64,000 nucleotides of DNA, taken from positions 1 to 64,000 of the forward strand of contig JAWSVB010000030.1 of the NCBI GenBank assembly GCA_033852135.1. Reading direction: 5' to 3'. A program made the position numbers and the translations under genes. This document shows positions 9,208 to 17,086 of the stretch, piece after piece. How positions within the stretch are numbered: the first letter of the stretch is position 1; the number at the start of each line of letters is the position of its first letter. The DNA comes from QZLE01 sp033852135 (GTDB lineage Bacteria; Pseudomonadota; Gammaproteobacteria; QZLD01). The notes under the pieces are model-generated. The model was given only the letters and a program-made list of their open reading frames with translations, did no database searches and had not been told where the DNA came from.

Positions 9208-9822
9208 ATGACTATGCTGAATATATTTACCCACAACAACCTTAAATACTTATGCCAATACTCTTTGGCAGTAGTATTTATTGTTTGTATAAGTATAAGC
9301 ACCTGTCATGCAAATATTGAACTACAGCGCAAAGACGTTGAACTAAGAGCCCTTCTTGAAAAAGCTATTAATGATACCAGTAGCTTTCCTGGCAAGTTTG
9401 ATGCTGAAGTATGGTTAGTTGATATGTCTAATAGGCTCTCAAAAAGAGTTAAAGACGCAACAAAAAGGATTGAACTACTAAAACTAGTACACCAAGAAGC
9501 CACAAGAGCAGAGCTCGAACCTGAACTTGTTCTTGCAGTTATTCAAGTGGAGAGCAACTTTAGAAAATATGCAATTTCACGGGTTGGGGCTCGTGGCTTA
9601 ATGCAAATAATGCCTTTCTGGCTTGATGAAATTGGGCACCCTGATGATGATCTTTTCGACATAAAAACCAACCTACGCTTCGGATGCACTATTCTGAAAC
9701 ACTATCTAAAAAGAGAAAAAGGCAATCTAACTCGAGCACTAGGACGATACAATGGTAGCCTTGGAAGCTATAGATACCCCAAAAAAGTTTATAAAGCTAT
9801 GGACAAGCACTGGTTCCAATAA
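9208..9822 (+). CDS. Exported lytic transglycosylase, SLT family
   Basis: A predicted periplasmic murein-cleaving enzyme. A hydrophobic export segment lies at residues 17-34 (LCQYSLAVVFIVCISISTC). The C-terminal SLT domain shows VIQVESNF with the likely catalytic Glu at 115, GARGLMQIMP at about 128 and ALGRYNGS near 182. At 204 residues it is a small single-domain member. The start could be Met1 or Met3; neither has a clear Shine-Dalgarno sequence. It converges on trmH with only 13 bases between the stops. Confidence 0.88.
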   Translation: MTMLNIFTHNNLKYLCQYSLAVVFIVCISISTCHANIELQRKDVELRALLEKAINDTSSFPGKFDAEVWLVDMSNRLSKRVKDATKRIELLKLVHQEATRAELEPELVLAVIQVESNFRKYAISRVGARGLMQIMPFWLDEIGHPDDDLFDIKTNLRFGCTILKHYLKREKGNLTRALGRYNGSLGSYRYPKKVYKAMDKHWFQ

Positions 9823-9835
9823 CGAGCGTCAATGA

Positions 9836-10501
9836 TTAGCGATACTTCGAGTCTAACTCAACTATCGCACCATCTTCATCAATCTCTGGATAATCAATAC
9901 CTTTCCTCTGACAGTACTTCGCCATTTTAGGCTGCATCCATTCAAACAGTTTTGTCTCATAAGTCTCTTTATCAAATTTGACAGAATCATACATCCCCTT
10001 CTGCGCTCTTTGCCTTTGTGCTTCGTAGAGGATAACTGCTGCGGCCACTGACACATTTAAAGATTGACCTAAACCGAACATTGGGATAACTACATGTTGA
10101 TCAACAGCTGCAGATGCCTCAGCACTTACACCATATTTTTCAGTTCCTAATAATATAACTGATGGTTTAGTGTAATCTACAGATGTATAGCACACAGCCT
10201 GATCGGAAAGATGAGCAGCATATACAGTAAAGCCCTCAGCCTGGAGCTCATTAATTGCAATAACGCTATCTTCATGAACCTCAACATCAACCCACTGCCC
10301 ATTACCGGCAGAGTGTCTTCTAGTTGCCCGATACATTTCATCAGGCAGAACTGCATGCGCCTTATTTACACCAACTGCATCACAACTTCTTAGAATTGCA
10401 GATAAATTATGAGGCTTATGCACCTTCTCTAAAAAAACCCTAAGATCAAGCTGTCTTTTGTCTAATACATTTTTCATCCGATTTAAACGTGTTTCGGTCA
10501 T
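9836..10501 (-). CDS. trmH: tRNA (Gm18) 2'-O-methyltransferase TrmH
   Basis: A SpoU-family enzyme that methylates G18 of tRNA from S-adenosylmethionine. Family motifs present are EKVHKPHNLSAILRSCDAVG near the N-terminus, ILLGTEKYGVS in the middle and LNVSVAAAVILYEAQRQR as the C-terminal knot motif. The ATG at 10501 is preferred over an in-frame GTG four codons upstream because the resulting N-terminus lines up with E. coli TrmH (M-x-x-T-R). It would be 221 residues. Confidence 0.94.
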   Translation of the reverse strand: MTETRLNRMKNVLDKRQLDLRVFLEKVHKPHNLSAILRSCDAVGVNKAHAVLPDEMYRATRRHSAGNGQWVDVEVHEDSVIAINELQAEGFTVYAAHLSDQAVCYTSVDYTKPSVILLGTEKYGVSAEASAAVDQHVVIPMFGLGQSLNVSVAAAVILYEAQRQRAQKGMYDSVKFDKETYETKLFEWMQPKMAKYCQRKGIDYPEIDEDGAIVELDSKYR

Positions 10502-10633
10502 CCGGCTACCCACTAAATTCTGAAATTTGGGGCATATTAGACATTAATTACCTCACTATTTAAACTCAAAACATGAAATACATATTATTTTTTAGAATTT
10601 ATATAAATAATATTTACTTATTTGTAAATTTTG

Positions 10634-10661
10634 TTTGCATTAACACTCATTTTTTTATAAG
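10634..10661 (+). promoter_or_regulatory. Candidate promoter for a small RNA
   Basis: A -35-like TTTGCA and a -10-like TATAAG are separated by 16 bases. They lie just before a short structured stretch ending in a terminator. This is a weak sigma-70 match judged by eye. Confidence 0.45.
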
Positions 10662-10667
10662 ATGGAA

Positions 10668-10748
10668 TTGTCTTGAGGTTCCCCCATAGCCTCTTGACGA
10701 CATTAACTACTTATTATTAGCTCAACGCCCCCCGTTGAGCTATTTTTT
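10668..10748 (+). ncRNA. Candidate small RNA with two C-rich hairpin loops
   Basis: Between a plausible promoter and a rho-independent terminator lies an ~80-base stretch with no open reading frame. It can fold as GTC(TT)GAGG / CCTC(TT)GAC around a loop containing CCCCC, and then as the terminator stem GCTCAACG / CGTTGAGC around a loop of five C, followed by a T-run. Two exposed C-runs could pair with G-rich ribosome-binding sites. Alternatively it is an attenuated leader for the HAMP-like gene about 95 bases downstream. I recognise no named RNA family. Confidence 0.55.
10720..10748 (+). terminator. Rho-independent terminator of the candidate small RNA
   Basis: Stem GCTCAACG / CGTTGAGC, loop CCCCC, then TATTTTTTTA. 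No protein gene on this strand ends upstream of it, which is what points to a short non-coding transcript. Confidence 0.85.
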
Positions 10749-10842
10749 TATCTAAAACTCCTCTAGATTTGCCTAAAATATTTCTTTTATTCTCTGCTAT
10801 ATTTAGAGTTAAATGATAATAAAATACACAAAGGGACTATTC

Positions 10843-11277
10843 GTGAACGATAACATTACCAAACGAAAAAAATATTTAATCGACAAAAAATTTCAATTTA
10901 ACTATATCTCTACGCTAATTATCCTCCAAATCATTGTTGCAGTTTGCGTGTCTTTTGCAATTTCATATATCTTTCTTCTTCTATACACAAATAGCGCAGT
11001 GGAGTCATTTGAACATGCAATACTTCCTTTAACATGGGCGGTATTAGTACTCATCAGTGGTGGCGTATTTTGCGCCTGGGCAATAAAATATACAAATAGA
11101 ATTGCTGGCCCTGTATTCCATATGCGCAGATTACTTCAAGAAGCAGCTGAAGGTAATATCCCAGAACAAACAGTAAAATTTAGAAATAGCGATCACTTTA
11201 AAGACTTAGAAGAAGATTTAACCAACTGCTTTAGTAAAATGCGCGAATATAAAGAGCAAGCAGAATTAGAAAACTAA
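10843..11277 (+). CDS. Two-helix membrane protein with HAMP-like cytoplasmic segment
   Basis: With the GTG start, which sits six bases after AAGGGA, the protein has 144 residues; an upstream ATG at 10813 has poorer initiation signals. After a basic N-terminus (KRKKYLIDKKFQFNY) there are two transmembrane helices, then TNRIAGPVFHMRRLLQEA followed by acidic helix-forming sequence. The second helix plus the segment after it resembles the HAMP linkers of chemoreceptors and sensor kinases, but no signalling output domain follows. It may be a stand-alone membrane signalling or scaffold protein. Function unknown. Confidence 0.75.
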   Translation: MNDNITKRKKYLIDKKFQFNYISTLIILQIIVAVCVSFAISYIFLLLYTNSAVESFEHAILPLTWAVLVLISGGVFCAWAIKYTNRIAGPVFHMRRLLQEAAEGNIPEQTVKFRNSDHFKDLEEDLTNCFSKMREYKEQAELEN

Positions 11278-11288
11278 ATAACTTCTAA

Positions 11289-12275
11289 TTAATTATGCCT
11301 ACTTGTTTTCATCCCACCCATATTGTGTGGCAATAGGTTCTTTGAAGCAGCTATAAGCACAAGCTGCTCTCTTGTCTTTGCCCCCAGCTTAGCCTTTGCC
11401 CTCTCTATCCTTGCAAAAATTGCAGCTTTGGATATGAATAGTTTCTCAGCTATATAGTCAACATTATAGCCGTCAGCCAAAAGCGCTATAGTATCAACTT
11501 CCCTCTTGCTAAGAACCGAAGAACTATGCCCTCCCATCTTATCTTGAACCCTATGAACTGCGGCATAAATGTAATGACCAACCAAAGCCATTGTATCCAA
11601 TGCGCAAGCAACCCTTCTTTTACTTTCAGGAGTTGACTTACAAACTGAGATAATTAGCGCCCCTAAACAACACCCACCATGTATTGGTATAACAGCAAAG
11701 TATTCAGCCACATGATCAGCTAAAACAGTATAAAATCTGAGTGCTTCAGAATCATTCTCATTACTAGCAATATTTACAAGGTCATAGCTAAATGTAGGAG
11801 CTACATTAGAAAGGCAATAATTCCAAGTTGGGTCAATTTTAGCAAAACCGTTTTTACTATAGATTTTCCCCCAGTTTGAATCTACATCAGTAACAGTAGT
11901 TACAAATGGTTCTTTACCAACATCACCACGAAATTTCTGCATATAAAAGAAATTGTCCATTCCCAACTGTTTAATGTAATCCGTTATGCAGCTTTTAATA
12001 TGGCCATATGAAACAGCTTTATCTAGCCTATTTTTTACATCGACAGTTGAAATAATGCCATCTAATTGGCTAGCTTCTGACTCATAAAACAAATCTTCAA
12101 GACTAACATTAAAAATATCTGTAATTTTTACAACATGCTTAAAATCAGGCTTACACTTACCACGCTCCCATTTATAAATTGCGTGCCTGCTAACACCGAT
12201 TTCATTAGCCAGCCACTGTACTGATCTATTTTCAGATTCACGTAATTCTTTAATTTTTTGTGAGATGGAATACAC
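11289..12275 (-). CDS. Transcription regulator: XRE HTH + autoinducer-binding-like domain + LuxR HTH
   Basis: The protein has 328 residues and three apparent domains. Residues 1-62 are an XRE-type helix-turn-helix (WLANEIGVSRHAIYKWERGK). Residues about 80-245 resemble the LuxR autoinducer-binding domain: W135, Y139, D148 and P149 keep the spacing of TraR W57, Y61, D70 and P71, while the position of TraR W85 is not Trp. Residues about 254-310 are a LuxR-type helix-turn-helix (LSKREVDTIALLADGYNVDY). Ordinary LuxR proteins lack the XRE part. No luxI-type synthase is in the window, so it would be a solo receptor. It is divergent from a secreted-protein gene with a palindrome between. The ligand is unknown. 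Confidence 0.85.
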   Translation of the reverse strand: MYSISQKIKELRESENRSVQWLANEIGVSRHAIYKWERGKCKPDFKHVVKITDIFNVSLEDLFYESEASQLDGIISTVDVKNRLDKAVSYGHIKSCITDYIKQLGMDNFFYMQKFRGDVGKEPFVTTVTDVDSNWGKIYSKNGFAKIDPTWNYCLSNVAPTFSYDLVNIASNENDSEALRFYTVLADHVAEYFAVIPIHGGCCLGALIISVCKSTPESKRRVACALDTMALVGHYIYAAVHRVQDKMGGHSSSVLSKREVDTIALLADGYNVDYIAEKLFISKAAIFARIERAKAKLGAKTREQLVLIAASKNLLPHNMGGMKTSRHN

Positions 12276-12314
12276 TTGTTTACCTATGGTCTACAGATTT
12301 ATTCCAAAGTTTAG

Positions 12315-12335
12315 TTGATCATATATATATATCAA
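12315..12335. promoter_or_regulatory. Candidate operator palindrome in the divergent gap
   Basis: TTGAT and ATCAA arms are separated by 11 bases of alternating AT. The 21-bp element is centred 50 bases from the regulator start and about 75 from the secreted-protein start, a natural place for autoregulation and control of the neighbour. The size suits a LuxR- or XRE-type dimer, but the sequence does not match the classical lux box closely. Confidence 0.45.
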
Positions 12336-12400
12336 GGCAACTTTTATACACAATATAGATCGATAACAATAATATAAAGTATTACATAGAGGGTGCACAT

Positions 12401-13018
12401 ATGAAGAAAGTAATTGCTATTCTTGCTCTATTCTCAACTCTTATCTCTAATGCATATGCTGAATACGATTGGACCGAAGTATATATTGAAGCCGTACCAG
12501 GATATTACGCCGAAACTGACAACCTATATGGAATTAACTACGCTCCAGAGAGACTAGTCTGGGGTTCAGTGACTGAAAATTTTGTAGCTAAAGATAAAAA
12601 AACAATTTTAACATTTGATACAAGCATAATTCCTGCTAATGCTACTGTAACTCACGTTTTCATCATAGCTGGTGATGAAATTATTACAGGAACTGATGGC
12701 TGGACACCAGAACAACGCATGGAATATATCCATGAAAATCTAGTAGCTGAGTTCGCACCACTTGGAGGATTTGGTGGGTCATACTTCCCTACGATATATG
12801 ATTACTACAGCTATGCGATTGACAGTTCACCCGTTGAGTCATACGGATTTATGCTAACTGATACTAGTAGCGTATCTAATATAAACAAATATGGATATAC
12901 ACAATTAAAAGTTGGGTTTAAAACTAATCCAGAAAAAATCTCAATCTCTGCAAGATACATCTGGAGCCACCACGGTAATCTACATCCACAGATTAAAGTA
13001 AGGTACACACTGCCATAG
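12401..13018 (+). CDS. Secreted protein of unknown function, weakly DNRLRE-like
   Basis: A clean signal peptide (KKVIAILALFSTLISNAYA) precedes about 185 mature residues. ILTFDTSIIPANATVTHVF (near 69-87) and the closing HPQIKVRYTLP resemble the start and end of DNRLRE/CBM96-like extracellular beta-sandwich domains, where such strings are common. This is a weak resemblance judged by eye. The middle has many Tyr, Gly and Ser residues. Initiation signal is GAGGG seven bases before the ATG. It is divergent from the XRE-LuxR regulator, which is the obvious candidate controller, and is followed by two terminators, so it is monocistronic. Confidence 0.7.
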   Translation: MKKVIAILALFSTLISNAYAEYDWTEVYIEAVPGYYAETDNLYGINYAPERLVWGSVTENFVAKDKKTILTFDTSIIPANATVTHVFIIAGDEIITGTDGWTPEQRMEYIHENLVAEFAPLGGFGGSYFPTIYDYYSYAIDSSPVESYGFMLTDTSSVSNINKYGYTQLKVGFKTNPEKISISARYIWSHHGNLHPQIKVRYTLP

Positions 13019-13029
13019 TTAAGTTTTTC

Positions 13030-13080
13030 AAGGGCTGTTAACACACCACCACACCACACATATGTTTTCAGCCCTTTTCC
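13030..13080 (+). terminator. Terminator with long loop after the secreted-protein gene
   Basis: AAGGGCTG and CAGCCCTT arms, extended by AAC/GTT pairing, flank a C/A-rich loop of about 30 bases; a short T-run follows. Confidence 0.65.
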
Positions 13081-13087
13081 TTCCAAA

Positions 13088-13110
13088 AGCTCCGTTCAGG
13101 GGCTTTTTTT
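13088..13110 (+). terminator. Second rho-independent terminator, likely shared
   Basis: AGCTCC / GGGGCT stem, loop GTTCA, then seven T. It also sits just beyond the stop of the convergent TPR gene and has AAAA on the other side, so it may serve both strands. Confidence 0.75.
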
Positions 13111-13113
13111 ATC

Positions 13114-13857
13114 TCAATCTAGCGATACTAACTCTTTTTTTGCTTGCTCAATTATTCTTTTATGTTTCTTCTTGTAAAATTTAGGAGCATTGTAAGCGTA
13201 ATCAATAATTGACTGGAAAATTTCGTTTGCTTGATCATTTTTTTCACCCTGCTTTAGGAGCATACCAAATTCAAACTTAGCCTCAGGTCCAGAGTAATAA
13301 TCAACAAGTATCAGGTATTCAGCAATAGCGGCATCAGTTTCCCCTAGCTTAAATAAAGATCTAGCATATAAAAGATGCCCCTCTTGTGATTTAAAGTCCG
13401 GATTTTTTTCAATCAATAAATTCAATGTGTTTTTACAGTCAATAAATTTACCCGCATTGTAATAAACCCTAGCTAAATCTTGCATGATATCTGGATCATA
13501 CTCATAAATACCAGATAACGCTTGCTTATATAGCTTCTCAGCCTCTTTAAACAATCCTTTTGCCTGACACTCGTGAGCATGAGCAACTATATTCTGAACA
13601 TTACTTGAAATTTTTACATCGATTGATGTTCTCTTGATGTTTCTGTTTGGAGCAACAAAATCTTTAACTTTCAAATTAGCATTTCGAGCAGCTCTAGAAC
13701 TAAATAACCCAGGCAATATTTCAACAAAAAAATATACGGCACAACCAACTCCTGGTGCAATTATAATAAAATATAACCACCGCGTATCACGTCCAGTTTT
13801 AATAACATGAATGGCAAAAGCAATTTGAAAAATTACTGAAAAGAAAAATACAGGCAT
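13114..13857 (-). CDS. Membrane-anchored TPR-repeat protein
   Basis: Two N-terminal transmembrane helices (about residues 3-20 and 27-50, with a DTRW turn between them) precede a cytoplasmic stretch of tetratricopeptide-like helices from about residue 90 (for example AKGLFKEAEKLYKQALSG and YARSLFKLGETDAAIAEYL). TPR proteins hold other proteins together; the partner is unknown. The ATG four codons inside the longest frame is chosen because a GGGGGAG sequence lies immediately before it, although the spacing is short. It seems to be a single-gene transcript. Confidence 0.78.
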   Translation of the reverse strand: MPVFFFSVIFQIAFAIHVIKTGRDTRWLYFIIIAPGVGCAVYFFVEILPGLFSSRAARNANLKVKDFVAPNRNIKRTSIDVKISSNVQNIVAHAHECQAKGLFKEAEKLYKQALSGIYEYDPDIMQDLARVYYNAGKFIDCKNTLNLLIEKNPDFKSQEGHLLYARSLFKLGETDAAIAEYLILVDYYSGPEAKFEFGMLLKQGEKNDQANEIFQSIIDYAYNAPKFYKKKHKRIIEQAKKELVSLD

Positions 13858-13944
13858 AAACTCCCCCAAGCCTAAATTGAAATTTTTGAAATAGGTTTGA
13901 TGTTAATATATTTGGTTCATAAATTAAACGTTGATTGCTATATA

Positions 13945-14637
13945 CTAACTAAGTGCCAACTTAACTGCCTTTGCGGAATGAATCAGGCCTGAATCAAAAA
14001 GCCTTATATTTGTATCAGCCTCAGTAATTAACAGAGGAATTTCAGTACACCCCAATATAACGCCTTCTGCCCCCCTATGCCTCAAGCTGTTAATAATCCG
14101 GATATATTCTCTTCTAGAGTTATCAAAAACCTTTCCCAAACAAAGCTCATCAAAAATAATATTATGAACAATCTTACGCTCATCTTCACGAGGAACAATC
14201 ACATCGATATCAAAACGTTCTTTAAAGCTAGATACCAAAAACTCCTCCTCCATTGTAAAGTTGGTACCTAATAGTCCAACCTCTTTTATATTAAGACTTG
14301 ATAACTGCTCCCCAACAGCATCAGCTATATGAATTAGCGGTATTGAAATTGCCCCATCTACCCTTTCAAAAATTTTATGGATAGTATTTGTACATATCAC
14401 AATAAAATCTGCGCCAGCTTTTTCTAACTTTAGCGCCACATCAGTAACAATGCTAGCAACCCCATCCCAGTCATTCTTAAACATAAGCTTTTCTACTTGG
14501 CCAAAATCGACACTATATAGACATATCTCTGCAGAATGAAGTCCACCAAGTTGCTGGTTAATGAGTTTATTTATGTGCTGGTAGTAAACCTGGGTTGACT
14601 CCCAGCTCATGCCACCGATAAGGCCAATAGTTTTCAT
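13945..14637 (-). CDS. Aspartate/glutamate racemase family protein
   Basis: Cofactor-independent amino acid racemase fold, 230 residues. The N-terminus MKTIGLIGGMSWEST is typical, and the two catalytic cysteines are present: C82 in ICTNTIH and C197 in LGCTEIPLL. Such enzymes interconvert L- and D-Asp or D-Glu; the YgeA subgroup prefers other amino acids, so the substrate is not fixed by sequence alone. It does not look like the essential MurI, whose N-terminus differs. No partner genes adjoin it. Confidence 0.9.
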   Translation of the reverse strand: MKTIGLIGGMSWESTQVYYQHINKLINQQLGGLHSAEICLYSVDFGQVEKLMFKNDWDGVASIVTDVALKLEKAGADFIVICTNTIHKIFERVDGAISIPLIHIADAVGEQLSSLNIKEVGLLGTNFTMEEEFLVSSFKERFDIDVIVPREDERKIVHNIIFDELCLGKVFDNSRREYIRIINSLRHRGAEGVILGCTEIPLLITEADTNIRLFDSGLIHSAKAVKLALS

Positions 14638-14730
14638 CCATGCAATCCTAATAAAATAGCTCTAAAAATAATTATAGACGGAAAATATTCAGCTGTATGA
14701 TTGTGAGATTCATAAAGCAATAAACAAAAA

Positions 14731-14758
14731 AGCCCGACACATAAGTGTCGGGCTTTTT
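14731..14758 (-). terminator. Bidirectional terminator after the SDR gene
   Basis: Perfect 10-bp stem AGCCCGACAC / GTGTCGGGCT with ATAA loop, and T-runs on both strands. Confidence 0.93.
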
Positions 14759-14796
14759 AAAAGCATTTAGCTTAAATAATTGCTTATAAGAGCAAA

Positions 14797-15588
14797 TTAC
14801 TTAGCTAGACCACCAGTCATGCAACCAGCAGTGATCTCTAGGCAAGCGCCATCGATAGCTTCATTTTGCATGATGTGCATAATGATTGAAGCGATTTCTT
14901 GAGGCTCGATTAGACGACCAAGGTGAACTTGAGAAAGAATTCCGTCAAGAGCTTTTTGGTTCATGCCTTTAACCATTGGAGTACCAACATAACCAGGAGC
15001 AACAGAAACAACACGAATGTTCTTAATGCCTTTCATCTGGAACTCACCAACTAGGATTTTTGGCCATAGAGCAACAGATGCTTTAGTTGAAGCATAGTTT
15101 AGCTGACCAGGAGCACCTACTTTGTTTACAGAAGAAATTGGGATGATAACGCCATTCCAACCACCGTCAACCATTCTTGAAGCAGCTTCACGAACAGTGA
15201 TGAAAGTACCAACTAGGTTTACATCGATAACAGCTTTGAACTGATCAGTGCCCATTACGCGCTTAACTTTACCAGTTTCTTTATCTGGAGAGATCATTAG
15301 ACCATCTTTAATGATACCAGCAGAAGGGATAACAGCGTTGATTTGGCCGAAAGCTTCGATAGCTGTATCCATTAGTTTTGCAGTATCTTCGTCGCTAGTT
15401 ACGTTACATAGAGAAGTAGCAACTTCACCACCAGCGTCTTTGATTTCTTGAGCTACGCGATCAAGACCTTCTTGGTTCATATCACCAAGAACAACTTTAA
15501 CACCATTAGCAGCCAAGTCTTTTGCTAACGCTTCACCGATTCCACTAGCTCCACCAGTGATTACCGCTACTGAACCTTTAAGTTCCAT
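14797..15588 (-). CDS. Short-chain dehydrogenase/reductase (SDR)
   Basis: Classical SDR of 263 residues with the NAD(P)-binding TGGASGIG near the N-terminus, an SAG motif in place of the usual NAG, and the catalytic YASTK preceded by an SS pair. An acidic residue after beta-2 (LGDMN) suggests NAD(H) preference. The ATG is chosen over an in-frame GTG three codons upstream because that GTG overlaps the GAGGTG ribosome-binding sequence. The substrate is unknown; FabG/PhaB-type ketoacyl reductases and many alcohol dehydrogenases share this layout. Its own terminator follows. Confidence 0.9.
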   Translation of the reverse strand: MELKGSVAVITGGASGIGEALAKDLAANGVKVVLGDMNQEGLDRVAQEIKDAGGEVATSLCNVTSDEDTAKLMDTAIEAFGQINAVIPSAGIIKDGLMISPDKETGKVKRVMGTDQFKAVIDVNLVGTFITVREAASRMVDGGWNGVIIPISSVNKVGAPGQLNYASTKASVALWPKILVGEFQMKGIKNIRVVSVAPGYVGTPMVKGMNQKALDGILSQVHLGRLIEPQEIASIIMHIMQNEAIDGACLEITAGCMTGGLAK

Positions 15589-16126
15589 AATTAACACCTC
15601 ATTGTTTGTGTTGTTTACGACATTCGTTAAAAATTTACGGCAGAAACTATACTAAATATTCACCCTGTAGTACAAAAATAAGTCAAAAAAAGAGATGTGG
15701 TTCACCCTCTTTATATGAACACTACCTATCTAATATATTAAAATAGCTCTATATCACCTTGTTTTTACATCTTAATTAGCAGACGCTAATCATTATTCAT
15801 GAATAGTTACTATATATATTAATCAATAAATGAATAAGCAATATTGGAGCAGTTTAGAACCATATAATTAGTATTACAGTAAGCAATGCACAGCCATAGA
15901 TAGGTATAAATGCATAATTAAATACATTTAACAGCATGAGATTCGACATGTAAGGCACTTAATGATGCTTTTCCACCTATGAACTTTGAAAATACAGATA
16001 AAGTGACTTATTAAAAAACAAGTCTATTTTAGTTCACACTTTTGATTTCTTTATCCAGAATTTATTCCTACACCGTCTAAAATAGTTAGTATCAATATGT
16101 TCTATATAGACGAGGTTTTACATCAA
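15589..16126. other. Gene-free AT-rich stretch
   Basis: No coding potential is supportable. It contains a 10-bp palindrome ATTCATGAAT at 15795-15804 and inverted TTATTCAT / ATGAATAA elements at 15793-15800 and 15830-15837. It must hold the promoters of the SDR gene and of the response-regulator gene. Confidence 0.4.
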
Positions 16127-16489
16127 ATGGCAACAATATTAATAGTTGATGACTCAGCATCGATGAGACAAATGGTTTCATTTACACTTTCATCTGAAGG
16201 ATATAAGGTCATTGATGCATCTGATGGAAAGATTGGACTACAACAAGCGCAAGAAACAGCTGTTGATCTTGTTATTACTGATGTCAACATGCCAAATATG
16301 GATGGAATCTCATTCATTAAAGAGATGCGTGAACTCCCAAACTACAAGTACACCCCTTTACTTTTACTGACAACTGAATCTGATGCAAGCAAGAAATCTG
16401 AAAGCAAAGCAGCAGGAGCTACTGGATGGATGCTTAAACCATTCAGGCCAGACCAGCTTATTGCAACAGTTAAAAAAGTATTAGGCTAA
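16127..16489 (+). CDS. Single-domain response regulator, CheY-like
   Basis: A 120-residue stand-alone receiver domain: acidic pair D8-D9, phospho-acceptor D52 (LVITDVNMPNMDG), switch Thr in LLLLTTES and the conserved Lys in LKPF. The start MATILIVDDSASMRQMV is the usual one for this CheY subgroup; a longer frame upstream is ignored. The subgroup often works in chemotaxis or twitching, but no kinase, CheA or flagellar gene is nearby, so it is an orphan here and its partner kinase must be encoded elsewhere. Confidence 0.93.
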   Translation: MATILIVDDSASMRQMVSFTLSSEGYKVIDASDGKIGLQQAQETAVDLVITDVNMPNMDGISFIKEMRELPNYKYTPLLLLTTESDASKKSESKAAGATGWMLKPFRPDQLIATVKKVLG

Positions 16490-16494
16490 CAACA

Positions 16495-16920
16495 TTATTG
16501 ATTTATCATTAATTCAACTTGAGTTATTACATCTTTCACTGGGATTGAAATCAGTGTTGCCTCACCTCTTTTTTTAGCCTTAATCCAGTCATTTAGCCCA
16601 TCTTCAAAACTAGGTAATTGTTGAACCGTCCCTATTAATTCTGTAGCACTATTCTCAAACACTTTTCTAGAAAGAGGCAAATGCCCGATGCTATCTGCAA
16701 TCCCATCTGCAGACTCAGGATCTTTAATTTTAAGGCCCGATACTGAAACATGAACGGCAGTTGAATCGAATTGAACAACAATCAAACTTGAACCTTGTTC
16801 ATGTGGCCTAGTGTGATAACCCCATACTTGACCAACCTCTAATTTTTGTTCAGCAACAGCAAAGTTAGAACTAAATGTTAAAATTGCCAACATCGTCGAT
16901 AAAACGAATGAAAATCGCAT
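16495..16920 (-). CDS. Exported protein of unknown function
   Basis: The protein has 141 residues. A signal peptide (RFSFVLSTMLAILTFSSNFAVA) precedes a small soluble domain beginning KLEVGQVWGYHTRPHEQGSS. That opening, with regular beta-strand-like spacing afterwards, suggests a small beta-rich domain, but I cannot assign a family. No cysteines occur in the mature part. It converges on the response regulator gene five bases away. Confidence 0.7.
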   Translation of the reverse strand: MRFSFVLSTMLAILTFSSNFAVAEQKLEVGQVWGYHTRPHEQGSSLIVVQFDSTAVHVSVSGLKIKDPESADGIADSIGHLPLSRKVFENSATELIGTVQQLPSFEDGLNDWIKAKKRGEATLISIPVKDVITQVELMINQ

Positions 16921-17086
16921 TTTATTATTTCCTTATATTTGATATAATTTGCGCAGATAATAAATTTGTAGTTATTTTAATAACGATAATAAATTAGTCA
17001 AAAAATAACTAGTCCAACTTGTATTTTAAAATTATTAAAAATAATATTTTCATAAATCAATTATTATAAGAAAGGCATTTAAAAAA

